A stretch of 64,000 bases of DNA, taken from assembly GCF_013426205.1 (NCBI RefSeq), contig NC_089424.1, forward strand, positions 558,001-622,000, written 5' to 3'. Position numbers and translations under genes: made by a program. Each line of letters begins with the position of its first letter. Position 1 is the first letter of the stretch. This stretch comes from Metarhizium brunneum. Taxonomy: Eukaryota; Ascomycota; Sordariomycetes; Hypocreales; Clavicipitaceae. Below the pieces are notes generated by a model. The model did no database searches and was not told the origin of the DNA. It was given only the letters and a program-made list of their open reading frames with translations. Shown one piece after another: positions 1 through 9,795 of the stretch.

Positions 1-1372
1 CTGTCGGTGATATGTAGAGCGGTGGGGGAGTAAAGTACACGAAAGACTTTGGCCTTTAGAAGGCCAAGTCTGCGGTCTCCGGTGGCGAAAGCAAGGAGTT
101 TACAAGCAACGGAACTGTCGATTACTTCATCGAGTTCCTGGGCGGGACTACTGCATTCAGCATCACCCAAGTCCATGTACTCGTCTGCAAGGAGAGGTGG
201 TTGCCCAGTTATAAGGCTCATGTCCTTATCGGCAATATAGCAAGTCCAGAAAAGGTTTCGAATGTGCTCTCTCCGCATATCGGGAGCCGCTTTGCTAGGT
301 GTAGGATGCTTCATATGGCCATCGAGTGTGCAAACCATTCGGCAGGCTGTAGGAAGTAGTGCCCCCGCGGCATCGTATTGTCCAGTGGCTATTCGATACT
401 TGTACTAAACACAATTCATTCATGTTACCACTCCTGTTTCAGTGGTTTGGTTCAAAAAGGGCCATATTACCAGTAATAAAATAGCCTGCAAAGCGTCCAA
501 GTTGGCAAACCGGTCAATACGACCTAGCAGACCTTGAGCCCTCGACGCAATGGCCTGGGCATCGATAGAAGCGACTTCCGCACTGGTCTTCAAGTATGAC
601 GCAACGGTAAAAGCTGCCAACAAGCTTGCCGTAGCTGCTAGATGCCCTTGCGAAGCATTCGGATTGCAATCCGCGTACGCCAAGCCTATAGTTTCTGTAA
701 ACAGCGACTTATCGAGGATTCCTATTCCCAAGCGAAAGAAAAAACTAGTTTCCGCGTTGAAAGTCCTTAAGGCCAAACTTATATCAGGTAATTCCAATGA
801 TTCACCACTGCTAGGATAGGTTGGGTAGCTGATACACGAGAAGAGGTGTGCAGAGCCTAGTAAATGATTCTCAAATCTTGTAGTGTCCTGCGTAGTAATC
901 GACTTGATCCATTTAAAACCATCTTCCGAAACAACAGGCATTCCTCGATGATACCAGTTCTGGCCGAGGCGGAGGGGTGCTTGGTTACTGGCAGATATCT
1001 TGCTTTCTGGAAGTTGAAGACTTATGGTTGAGCGAAAGGCGTCAGCTTTGGCAGATGCAAGTTCCTTTTCGAGTTGGTCAATGCGAGCGAGGAGCTCTGT
1101 CGCTTTCTTTGATGATTTGGTCCTGAAATCGAATTAGTCTAGTAGCCACATGGGGGCTGATAGGGAATTGGCTGATACCTGTTCAGACCATTCACTCTCT
1201 TGTCTCTACTAAATTTACACTCCAGATTCTGATGGCGGCACCAGTCACAGGGTCCGCCATCATGAGATGTGATACATTGGATCTGGGCTCATGTTAGTCT
1301 ACCGGTTTCAACACTGGGAGGCAGACATACTTTTCTTTTGAAACACACATCGCAGGCTCGTGCTAGTGGCAT
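1..1372 (-). CDS. Zn2Cys6 (Gal4-type) transcription factor, 3' end cut by window edge
   Basis: Nuclear regulator that binds DNA through a binuclear zinc cluster. Exons on the minus strand are 1331-1372, 1179-1282, 471-1122 and 404 down to the left edge; introns are 48, 56 and 66 nt, all GT..AG. Splicing the first two exons gives a perfect CX2CX6CX8CX2CX6C cluster (Cys 7, 10, 17, 26, 29, 36). A leucine-rich coiled-coil linker (ELLARIDQLEKELASAK) follows. The third intron removes an in-frame stop and joins LDALQAILLL to YKYRIATGQYDAAG, restoring the usual fungal_trans middle region; the next exon carries RNLFWTCYIADKDMSLITGQP, the family's hallmark stretch. The target genes are unknown. The C-terminus lies outside the window. 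Confidence 0.88.
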
Positions 1373-2590
1373 CGAGGCGGTGTCAGTGACGCGACTCCCA
1401 CGTATCGGTGCGGAGTTGTATGTGTCTTGTTGGGCCGGGGAGAATACCAGCATTTCAAGTTATTTCCTACTCCGTGTGATGGTATTTCATATCGCCTCAG
1501 CCGCCGCACGCCCCCGATAGGTGTTAGTAAATACATGTACTTTCTGAAAGCTGTGTAGCTGGCCTGACTAATCGGATTTCATTTTGTCCGATTATCTAAG
1601 CCACCCGTTGACGCTAAATTCGCTTTGGGTTACTCTAAGTAGACCTGCTTGACCCTTCAGGTGAGGGTACCTAAATGACCTGATATTGTAGCTTGAAATA
1701 AATGAAATTATTGGTCTTCTTACTCTTCGACGTATCCTAATATTTGTGCCAGCACTGCATCAGGTAGTGCCAGCCCGATTATACAAACATCGTGCGCTTG
1801 GTCATACCGAAACCAGAGTACCGAGACATGCTGAAGGAAATAGGTCGAATTATGCTCAATTTTATAACAAAAATTCTAGAACTAATATTGTGTGAATGAC
1901 GTATAAGACAAGAAATACAAATCACAGAAATAAGGGAAGGCCCTGAGACTTCTAGACAAACGAAAGCAGACGGCAAGTTGCATAGTAATAACGGAAATGT
2001 ACTTCTCGGCAAAGAACGAAGAGCAACCTATAGAAGGTGTAGTTGTCAATGCTAAATGGTGTAATTTAAGCGTTTAGAATATGCCAATAGTACCTTGAAT
2101 GGCTAAAAGCTACCCAATCTCGCCGTTCTCGCTTTCAATATTATCAGCATAACACGTGGAGCTTCAGCCTCACAGATATTATTAGACAAATATTGACGCT
2201 TTTCACATCTGCATAATCAATTTCACTTGGTCTCAGACTCTAGTAAAATAGGTCAACCGTTCTAATTTCCAAAACGCATGAGGCCAATAATGCACCAACC
2301 CCAATCACAGACTTGCACAACTAATCTTCTAAAGCCTGCACCTACCTATTCCATCCTCGATCCAGCCTACCAGATGATGTACGAGATATCGCCGACTAGC
2401 TTACTACACATGAGTCCTCTTGTCACGAACGGGCATTGAGTTTAATAGTTGAGTTTGAGCATAGCAAAAAGATCTAGCGATACAAGCCCGCGGCTGCATA
2501 TCCCAAATATCCAACTTGTAAGTGTGCCCCCGCGGCCCTGTCACCCTGGTGAATTAGAGGTAGTACCAAGACACCAGATGGCTTGTTGCC
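1373..2590. other. gene-free, AT-rich intergenic stretch
   Basis: No reading frame with family features was seen on either strand. It holds the first copy of a palindromic dispersed element (1563-1614). Part of it must be the promoter of the regulator at 1372. Confidence 0.5.
1563..1614 (+). repeat. dispersed palindromic element, copy 1
   Basis: The sequence cctgactaatcgga, a 10-nt spacer, tccgattatctaa and then cccgttga recurs at 9487-9548 in the same orientation. The arms TAATCGGA/TCCGATTA form a perfect 8-bp inverted repeat with CGG/CCG cores. It may be a zinc-cluster factor site or a remnant of a small mobile element. Confidence 0.5.
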
Positions 2591-3206
2591 TCAGCGGCAA
2601 ATAATCCTAGTGACAGTATCAGTCTTCAGAAAGCCTGCCGCAGCTAAAATGCCAAGTACAGTTTTGATGCCTCCGATTCCGTCGAGCGGCGGTTTAATAA
2701 TTTCCTCCAGAATCCCATACAGTGCTTTCACACGGGATTTGAAGTCTTCCTCTTCAACTTCGCGACTCATTAGCTCCACAATAAATTCAGCAAAAAAGAG
2801 TCCCAAAAAAATAATAAATGGGTAAAAGTGTGAGTGTTCGTCCCTCAGGCCCTTTAGCATCCAAGAGCATGCCACGGTGCTACCTACTGAGCATGCCAAG
2901 GACCAGAAACAATAGAAGAACGGAGTATCGGCTAAAAGGAGTAGGATGAAATATATGAATGCTGAAGCGGAGTAAAAGCTGCCAGCACTGTGTTTGGTGT
3001 TAGAGCCGGGATCGTCAGGAATTAGACATTACTAACATATATACGACTACCTCCCAGCCCTGTGTCCCAGCAAACCCCAAAGTGACGGCAGCAGTAAACA
3101 TACACGCTACACTGCCTAGTTTTATTGTTTTTTGCGTGGAAATAGTGTGTGAGTACCTGCGAGCACGGGTGAGTGGTAGAGACAAAGTGGCGAAATCATT
3201 CGGCAT
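2591..3206 (-). CDS. predicted multi-pass membrane protein, unknown family
   Basis: Two exons, 3037-3206 and 2591-2987, joined across a 49-nt intron with donor GTTAGT, branch site CTAAC and acceptor CACAG; the spliced product is about 188 aa. Hydrophobic segments are near residues 32-57 (VACMFTAAVTLGFAG), 60-85 (SAFIYFILLLLA) and 104-125 (FYPFIIFLGLFFAEFIVEL). A charged stretch (SREVEEEDFKSRVK) and a short hydrophobic tail near the end (VLGILAAAGFL) follow. I do not recognise the family. It is divergent from another small membrane protein at 3549, with about 340 bp between their starts. The exact donor is a judgement, since GTAGTC and GTATAT lie just upstream. Confidence 0.55.
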
Positions 3207-3548
3207 TGCCGGAACATAGCAGGTTGTCTTTCAGTGTCGTCTCGGAAGATGCTCGGCCTTGGTCATAGGCGGCTGGCTTTTGTAGTCTGATGTGAGATGC
3301 CCGGAGATGTCAAAAATCGCATCACCGGCCGAGGTACGCTGGTGAATACGTAAAAAAGGTCCTTTGAAGGGATACAGATGTCCATGTTCGTTATGTTGCG
3401 TCAAGGGTTTGTGGCGCCGTCACATGGCAGTCACGGCAAACTTAATGTTGGCTTCCCCATAATTTTAGCAAGTTCAAGGTCCAAGAGGACTTGACTCTAC
3501 CGACCTTCTCGCACAACTCGAGTCAATACATTATCATTGTGTTTCAAA

Positions 3549-4041
3549 ATGACATCAAACATTAAAAGCGCACAGGTGGATGACTCTATCCAGAGCCAAG
3601 AAGAAACACAACGTCAATCTACCACTATTTCCCCTGGGGACATGAAGCGCAATATCTCTACAGGAACACGAACGGCTATGCTCTTGTTGTGCTGCTGCGC
3701 GAACCTTCTGTCTTCCATCATTCTAAGCGCCGTGGCTTGGTCTGTTATAATTCAAAATCCAAGTAAACCAATCTTGAACGTTTTCGGGGTACGTAGTCTC
3801 TCTTCTTTGATGCTGCTTTGAGACTGACGTGTCCGTCAAGGGAGCTCGCAAAGTCGCCCTTCAAGTATTTCCGACCTGTTCCAATGAAGCCGCTCTTTCC
3901 ATCCTTATACCAGCAACCGTTATCTTTGCCGTCACTGCACTAATGCCCACAACTAGCCGAGGCTTCCTGCTGGTCGAGTTGAGAGTGTCGCTCTTTGGGC
4001 AGATTTGTTGGCTTGTTGCAGGCGTAACGGCGGCGGAATAA
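3549..4041 (+). CDS. small predicted membrane protein upstream of the ankyrin gene
   Basis: Exon 1 is 3549-3788 and exon 2 is 3841-4041, with a 52-nt GTACGT..CAAG intron; about 146 aa. A polar Gln/Thr-rich N-terminus is followed by three hydrophobic segments: AMLLLCCCANLLSSIILSAV, ALSILIPATVIFAVTALM and GQICWLVAGVTAA. The layout resembles small fungal MARVEL-like four-TM proteins, but I cannot assign the family. The terminal TAA (4039-4041) is in the same frame as the ankyrin reading frame that starts at 4078, with no other stop between. The two could therefore once have been, or may still be, one TM-ankyrin protein. Confidence 0.5.
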
Positions 4042-4070
4042 TGTACGGTCTGCTTCCCTTGTTCCATAAG

Positions 4071-4394
4071 CGCCGGAATGATTGCAGGTGCCCTGAGAGA
4101 ATTGGCGACAGTTGACACCACTAAATTGAACTTGGAGGCCTCATTAGGAGCTTTTTTTTCGGCAGTACGAAAAGGTCGCGCCGGAATGATTGCAGGTACC
4201 CTGGGAGAATTGGCGACAGACTTGATCATTAACTTGCTCTTGGGGCCCTCATTAGGAGCTTTTTTTTCGCCAGTACCAAAAGGTCGCGCCGGAATGATTG
4301 CAGGTACCCTGGGAGAATTGGCGACAGACACCACTAAAATGAACTCAGAGGCCTCATTAGGAGCTTTTTTTTCGGCAGTACGAAAAGGTCGCGC
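4071..4394 (+). repeat. tandem 108-nt intragenic repeat, three copies
   Basis: Copies start at 4071, 4179 and 4287. The first two spacings are exactly 108 nt; the third copy lacks one codon. The copies are nearly identical at the nucleotide level, including an eight-T run, so the duplication is recent. Each unit encodes about 36 residues with the core FSAVRKGRAGMIAGTL, a degenerate ankyrin-like helix pair. Confidence 0.85.
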
Positions 4395-5601
4395 CGTCAT
4401 TGTCGAAGGACTACTTGAGAAAGGCATTGAACCCAACTCGAGGGACATGTATAATCAGACAGCATTATCTCTGGCCGCCGCGAATGGGAATGAGAGCGTA
4501 GCCAAGCTTCTGGTCAAGCATGGTGCCACCATTGATTCCGAGGATGACTACAGTCGGTCGCCGTTGTGGCTGGCTGCCGAGAAGGGGCACCTAGAGATCG
4601 TTGAGCTGCTTTTGGAGAATGGCGCCGATGCTAATTCGAAGAGCAACTCCGGCCAAACACTTCTGCAACGGGCTGTCCAAAGATCGAACAAAGAGCTCGT
4701 TGAGCTACTACTAGACAATGGCGCTGATATCGAGGCGAATAGTTCCTCTGGCCAGACGCTTCTGTCATTAGCTGTTAAGAAAGGGCGTGCCGGAATCGTT
4801 GAGCTGCTGCTTCAAAATGGCGCCGGCGTCGAGTTAAAGAGCCAGTCTGGACAAGACCTCCTTTGGTGGGCTGCGAAGAGAGGCAACGGGGAGATTGTTA
4901 AGCTTCTGCTTGAGAATGGTGCTCCTACCGAGTGCGAAGGGGAGAAACATACGCTGCTGCAGTGGGCTGCCAAGAGAGGCAATGAGGTCATTACCAAGCT
5001 GCTGCTAGACAACGGCGCCGACATCGAGGCCACACGTTACATGGTTCCGACACCGCTATTATTAGCCGCTTGCCATGGGCACGAGCAGGTTGTTTATCTG
5101 CTTCTAGAGAATGGCGCTAATACTGAGGTGACGAATAAATTTCGACTAACACCACTCTTATTAGCTACTGTCAGAAATCACGAGGCCGTCGTTAGGCTGC
5201 TGCTAGAGAATGGAGCCGAAATTCCTCCATTTGTCGAATCTAAAGAACAACCAGCAGCACTATTATTAGCCATTGAAAGAGGTAACGAGGCTATTGTTAA
5301 GCTACTGCTTGAGAACGGCGCTGATCTTGATGATCCGGGTTACGGTAGTCATATTGAGGCGACAGGAAGGATTTCTTATACACCACTATCATTAGCTGCT
5401 AAGATTGGCCATAAGGAAATTGTTAAGCTGCTGCTACGTAATGGCGCTGATATTGAGGCGAAAGGTGTGTATAACGATACACCGCTCAGATTAGCTGCCA
5501 GGTATAACCATGAGGAAATTTTCAATCTGCTATTAGAGAAGGGCGCTCTGCCACTAGAGAAGGAGTCTGATGTTCGGTGGATAGCTGAGAAACATTGGTA
5601 A
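4078..5601 (+). CDS. ankyrin-repeat protein
   Basis: A single uninterrupted frame of 507 aa. Residues 1-107 are three copies of a 35-36-residue unit that looks like a degenerate ankyrin repeat. Residues 108-507 carry about eleven clear ankyrin repeats, with consensus (Q/T)(T/P)L.LAA..G..EIVKLLLENGADIEA. Ankyrin arrays bind partner proteins; no catalytic or NACHT domain is present, so the partner and role are unknown. The chosen start is the first ATG after the TAA at 4039, and lies inside the first tandem copy. Because the frame upstream of that TAA encodes the membrane segments of the preceding gene, the true N-terminus is uncertain. Confidence 0.85.
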   Translation: MIAGALRELATVDTTKLNLEASLGAFFSAVRKGRAGMIAGTLGELATDLIINLLLGPSLGAFFSPVPKGRAGMIAGTLGELATDTTKMNSEASLGAFFSAVRKGRAVIVEGLLEKGIEPNSRDMYNQTALSLAAANGNESVAKLLVKHGATIDSEDDYSRSPLWLAAEKGHLEIVELLLENGADANSKSNSGQTLLQRAVQRSNKELVELLLDNGADIEANSSSGQTLLSLAVKKGRAGIVELLLQNGAGVELKSQSGQDLLWWAAKRGNGEIVKLLLENGAPTECEGEKHTLLQWAAKRGNEVITKLLLDNGADIEATRYMVPTPLLLAACHGHEQVVYLLLENGANTEVTNKFRLTPLLLATVRNHEAVVRLLLENGAEIPPFVESKEQPAALLLAIERGNEAIVKLLLENGADLDDPGYGSHIEATGRISYTPLSLAAKIGHKEIVKLLLRNGADIEAKGVYNDTPLRLAARYNHEEIFNLLLEKGALPLEKESDVRWIAEKHW

Positions 5602-7209
5602 ATGTAGTCCCGGCGTTGTTCGAGCTGTCGAGTCAATATTGTAGTGCGCCGCAAACCGCTGGAAAAAGCAGGCCTAAATAGAATAGGCCCGGATTCTTGT
5701 AGCCAAACCTTCGCATCAACAGTATCGTAATAAAGACCGGTATTTACATGTCCACACAGAACCAAGAATTGTATTGGCATGTTTAAACCGTTATTTTAAT
5801 ATAAGCGTTATGCTCGTAGAGAAATAACCGTGTTAGTTGGTCTTATCGGCTTTGCCGAATGCTAACATCAACGAATTTGTGTATTGTATCAAGTTTTGAA
5901 TTTTTTTCGTAATTTTTTTTTCATTAGTCCAAATAACTGTACAAGCACCGTACATGAATTACTTTATCGGGTAGCACAATGTGTTGGCCGTTCCTAGGCC
6001 AGGGAAACATAACTGACCACGTAATACATCGTGAGTACACGCATCGCGACGCGTCAGACACAAGCATTGTGTATTATATAGTAGAAAGCGTAACACCTGT
6101 CTAAGAACTTGTTTGAAAATTATTTAATACGGTGGCTATCCTGATAATATATGAAATAATAGCCGACATACGTATCGCCGACAAGAGCGAAGAGGAAACC
6201 ATGTTCCATAGTACAAGAATAAGCTTTAAATCCATTAAATAAGAGGTAAATTTTAGCATGACCGCTTTTTGTTTCGGTAGCTGACACATATTTCCGTCCG
6301 TTAATTGATGGAGGGTCTAACTTGTGCCGCTACTAAAATTTGGCACTGGCAGAGTGCAGGTTTGCTGGAAGAGGGCAACTCTGCGGCCACGGGAGGTACT
6401 GGCTGCCAATGTAGGAGAATACTCCATGCTTAACATTCCGCAAGGGCGAGACCCACGACCAAAGAGAAAATACGTACGTTCAGAGAACTAACGTCCAGTT
6501 GCTTCCAGAAGCTGAAGCTAGAGTAGCATGGAGTTGTCTGCCAAGGCACTCGACACACCTCCGCCCGCCCTACAGCCCCGGTTCAATATCGAGTAGTCTA
6601 GCCATCATGTCAAGACGACTGCACTTGGCATCTGCAGGACGCTTGGCATAGAATTTGTCTTTGGCTGCCTTGAGCAGTCTCCTCCTTTCCCCGTCTTCCT
6701 TCCCGTCCGACCACGTCGTGTCCCAACTCATCAAGTTCCCAGGAAAGAACTTGACTCGGCGACTAGCGACCTACCATGATTCTCAAACCAGCTTTTCTTG
6801 CATTGACCAATGTGGATCCCTGGGCGCTCGCCGATGTCCTTGCACTCTTGGCACTCTTGGCCATCTTGGACCTGCTGATCTGGTATCGATTCTAACTGCC
6901 GGCAGTTGACGCTAGACCATATTCTTCCACAGCTACACGAGTCGTCGGGCGTATTTGGGATGGAGCCATGAAATCGCATTAAACCTGATAGGGCTAGGCG
7001 AAATTCTTATTCCATGTAGGGCCAGCCAATCGGCCGTCTAGATGCCCGTTCTTGATCTGCAAATGGAAACATCACAGTGGAGGCTTGAGTGCATTTTTCG
7101 TCACGGTTTTCCCCTTTACTCTGGTGTGGAAGCAAGGTGATGTTTGACGTGGTGCGTCGTCTTTTCTCTTTGTTTCCTTTTATTCTTGAAGCCGTGATAA
7201 TGTGTCATC
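5602..7209. other. intergenic, mostly AT-rich
   Basis: 5602-6500 is AT-rich with only short shadow frames. 6600-7209 is the likely promoter and 5' UTR of the membrane-protein gene at 7210. The single thing of note is a 39-codon hydrophobic frame at 6776-6895. Confidence 0.5.
6776..6895 (+). CDS. possible 39-aa hydrophobic microprotein or uORF
   Basis: ATG to TAA encodes a leucine/alanine-rich peptide with the core DVLALLALLAILDLLIW, consistent with one membrane helix. It lies about 300 bp upstream of a four-TM gene on the same strand, so it could be a uORF in that transcript, a microprotein, or chance. There is no other support. Confidence 0.2.
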   Translation: MILKPAFLALTNVDPWALADVLALLALLAILDLLIWYRF

Positions 7210-8949
7210 ATGGCCGCCGCCTCGCCTGCATCGTCGACAAGAACCAAGTCCGACCATGTCGACGCTTCGGAAAAGCAGCCGCGCTGGCGCATATCCTCTT
7301 TATCACGCCGGACGGGTGCATCGACGCAACAGTATGCCTATGAGAGTTTTCACCGCGGCAAGCAGCTGCGGCACATGATCTTCTGGACCTTCTGCCGGTG
7401 GCTATTCACAGCCGTGCTAGCCATGTCCATCTTTGTGGTAATATGGAAATATTCCCAACCCGCTGCTCTGCCGGCAATCAAGAAGAGCGAGTTCAACTCA
7501 CTCGTTATTGGATTGTCCATTGCCTACAGTCTGAATCTTGCCAGCGCCCTCAAGAGAGATGCTAGTTATCTGCGCTGGTGGCTGCTCAGCCTGCGGCCCT
7601 ACTCCCCTCGAGAGGCCGATCTTATCCTGCAATGCGAAAACATGAGCGGTCTCTTGAAGCTGGGATACATGTCCCGCCACCTGTCCATCCGGCTGTTTGT
7701 GCTTCTCTTCCTGACTCTCAACATGGCTGCGCAAGTGGCCCTCGCCCTACTCGGAATTACGTACAATATAAATCCCGCAGATCATATAACCGTCACCCGG
7801 CCAGGCCTCGTGTCTATTCCCGACATGAGCTCAATTCAGCTGGACAAGAGTCTTATTAGCGGTACTCGGAGGCCCGATCTAGATGACTCCCAGACCGAGA
7901 ACGCAAGACGATATATGGCCAACACTTTTGGTCAATCTACATTGACCATGCAATGGAACTCTATAGACGAGGCGCCGAAACCAGGAAAGTTCAATGATGC
8001 GCGGGACCCAATCTTTTTTTCCAACATCACCGACGGCCTCCCCGTCATCTACACGTACTATTTCTACGAGTCGTCCCCCCAAGACGCAGACTACGTGGCC
8101 AGCGTGGCGACGAATCGGACAATCTCCGCATGGTCCGACTGCAAAGAGTACAAGGTCGTTGCCGGCGGCGACGGCTTAAGCCCCAACATTACCTTCTTGT
8201 GGGAAGACAATGAACCGATTTCCTGGGAACTTCCGTCTGCCAAGGGCCCCGATCAAGTCATGTACATTCACGACCCGGAACTCGACGCGGGGGACACGTG
8301 GGCCGTCATCTACGCCTTTGAAGCCTCCATCAAAGAGCCGTGGTTCTACAGGTGCAACACCACCATTGGATCCGTCACCAACGCCGTCATCAAGGAGCAC
8401 GAGGTCAGCGCCAATGTCACGCGCTACGCCGCCGCCGCCATTGCTCTCCAAGGCTACGGCTCCTCGGCCGGGGACCTGACCAACAACACCAAGTTCACCC
8501 AGTGGCAGAGCTACCCGTCCCAATCCACATTCGGCTACCCCTACAACGGAACCGCTGACATGAGGGGCGCCACGGCGTCTTTATTTGCCATTGGGACCGT
8601 TGTTGCCGTTGCAGGGGCCAACGACGACGTGGAGGTGCGCGGCATGACCCCCATGAGAGGCATTACGCTTGAGATCGCGAGCTGGACGACATTGTATCTG
8701 ATTTTGGGGCTGACCGTTGGTTTGCAGCTCTTCTTCTCTGTTGCGGCCGTGGTTATCGCCAATACGGTGCAGCTGAGGGGCCATAGTCACCTTGCCATGA
8801 CCGCGTTGCTGAGAGAATCCCTGGACGGGCTGGGGAGTGCCGCACCGGTCGCGTCGGGTAAGCAAGTGGCTGCCATGATGGGGGACAAGGCCAAGCTGCG
8901 GTATGAGAGGCGAGGAAAGGGAAGGGGTTACCACGTCATGGTGAGCTAG
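7210..8949 (+). CDS. four-TM fungal membrane protein with large glycosylated loop
   Basis: One uninterrupted frame of 579 aa. Hydrophobic segments are near residues 56-80 (FTAVLAMSIFVVIW), 95-112 (LVIGLSIAYSLNLA), 158-182 (RLFVLLFLTLNMAAQVALALL) and 495-525 (TLYLILGLTVGLQLFFSVAAVV). Between the third and fourth lies a long polar loop of about 310 residues with at least seven N-glycosylation sequons (NIT, NRT, NIT, NTT, NVT, NNT, NGT). The loop is therefore probably outside the cell or in the secretory lumen. The architecture is common among uncharacterised fungal plasma-membrane proteins; I know no assigned function. The tail is basic. Confidence 0.8.
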   Translation: MAAASPASSTRTKSDHVDASEKQPRWRISSLSRRTGASTQQYAYESFHRGKQLRHMIFWTFCRWLFTAVLAMSIFVVIWKYSQPAALPAIKKSEFNSLVIGLSIAYSLNLASALKRDASYLRWWLLSLRPYSPREADLILQCENMSGLLKLGYMSRHLSIRLFVLLFLTLNMAAQVALALLGITYNINPADHITVTRPGLVSIPDMSSIQLDKSLISGTRRPDLDDSQTENARRYMANTFGQSTLTMQWNSIDEAPKPGKFNDARDPIFFSNITDGLPVIYTYYFYESSPQDADYVASVATNRTISAWSDCKEYKVVAGGDGLSPNITFLWEDNEPISWELPSAKGPDQVMYIHDPELDAGDTWAVIYAFEASIKEPWFYRCNTTIGSVTNAVIKEHEVSANVTRYAAAAIALQGYGSSAGDLTNNTKFTQWQSYPSQSTFGYPYNGTADMRGATASLFAIGTVVAVAGANDDVEVRGMTPMRGITLEIASWTTLYLILGLTVGLQLFFSVAAVVIANTVQLRGHSHLAMTALLRESLDGLGSAAPVASGKQVAAMMGDKAKLRYERRGKGRGYHVMVS

Positions 8950-9795
8950 GTTTTGGTGTGTATATGCCGGGGTGAGAGGAGCACTTGAATGAAAAGGGGC
9001 GACTTGGAACTTGTCCTCTGTGAGGTGCCATGAAGATGCATCAGGGCTCATGTGGCTCCACGGCTACGTGTCATCAAAAAAAAAGAGCGTGCTCTCATTG
9101 CACAGGAATTGCTATAGTCTCCCTTGTATTTTTCGTTGATATGACTTGTATATACGGCACTTAAAAGCGCATGGACAACTTGGACGCTCGATAGCATGAA
9201 TTTTAAGCGCATTATCAGACCATGTATTCAAGTGAACAGGCAAGAGAATAGCACGTAGAACAAACATCTTAAAATGTCAGAGCCCCCAAGTTGGCTAATA
9301 AAAAGGACAACTTTTCGTTTTAGGCTTTCTATTAGGCTAAGTGCATCGCATAATACATTAATCCCATGGAGACACGCCCTGTAATCGTAAACGTTTCTAA
9401 ACATATCATTCATAGATTTTGCTACGACGGCGAGGTCCAGCTGCTCGACTCACCATTATATTATATAACCCCAAGACTCAGACTCACCTGACTAATCGGA
9501 CAGCTCTTCCAGTCCGATTATCTAACTCACGCTAATACCCGTTGATGCAAGGATGATAACCCATCAGCCAATGAGCATACACCACGCCTGCACCAACTTG
9601 ACGCCTCTTGACATGATCATCTCCAAGGGCCAGTGCCATGGCACAAAATGGGAACAGTGGTGCTCGATTCCGTGTCGCGCGTTATTTTAAGGTTTTTAGT
9701 ATATAAATACCTCTCGAGACTCCTCGACATCTTCTTCCTTGCCTCTGCGAACCCTCAAAAATACATTGACGCTTGACTGTCACTTCCCATTTAAG
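8950..9795. other. intergenic, AT-rich, with palindromic element copy 2
   Basis: No gene seen. It contains the second copy of the dispersed element (9487-9548). A TATA-like agtatataaat lies at about 9698-9708, roughly 90 bp before the Kelch start. Confidence 0.5.
9487..9548 (+). repeat. dispersed palindromic element, copy 2
   Basis: It shares cctgactaatcgga, tccgattatctaa and cccgttga with 1563-1614, in the same order and orientation. The spacer between the arms differs in sequence and length (12 nt against 10). Conserved arms with a variable spacer suit a protein-binding palindrome. Confidence 0.5.

Noticed and set aside
3861..4448. 195-codon minus-strand frame with repeated EKKAPNE segments
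   Set aside because: The repeats are simply the antisense of the 108-nt tandem units in the ankyrin gene.
8176..8523. 115-codon minus-strand frame inside the four-TM gene
   Set aside because: Antisense shadow of the glycosylated loop.
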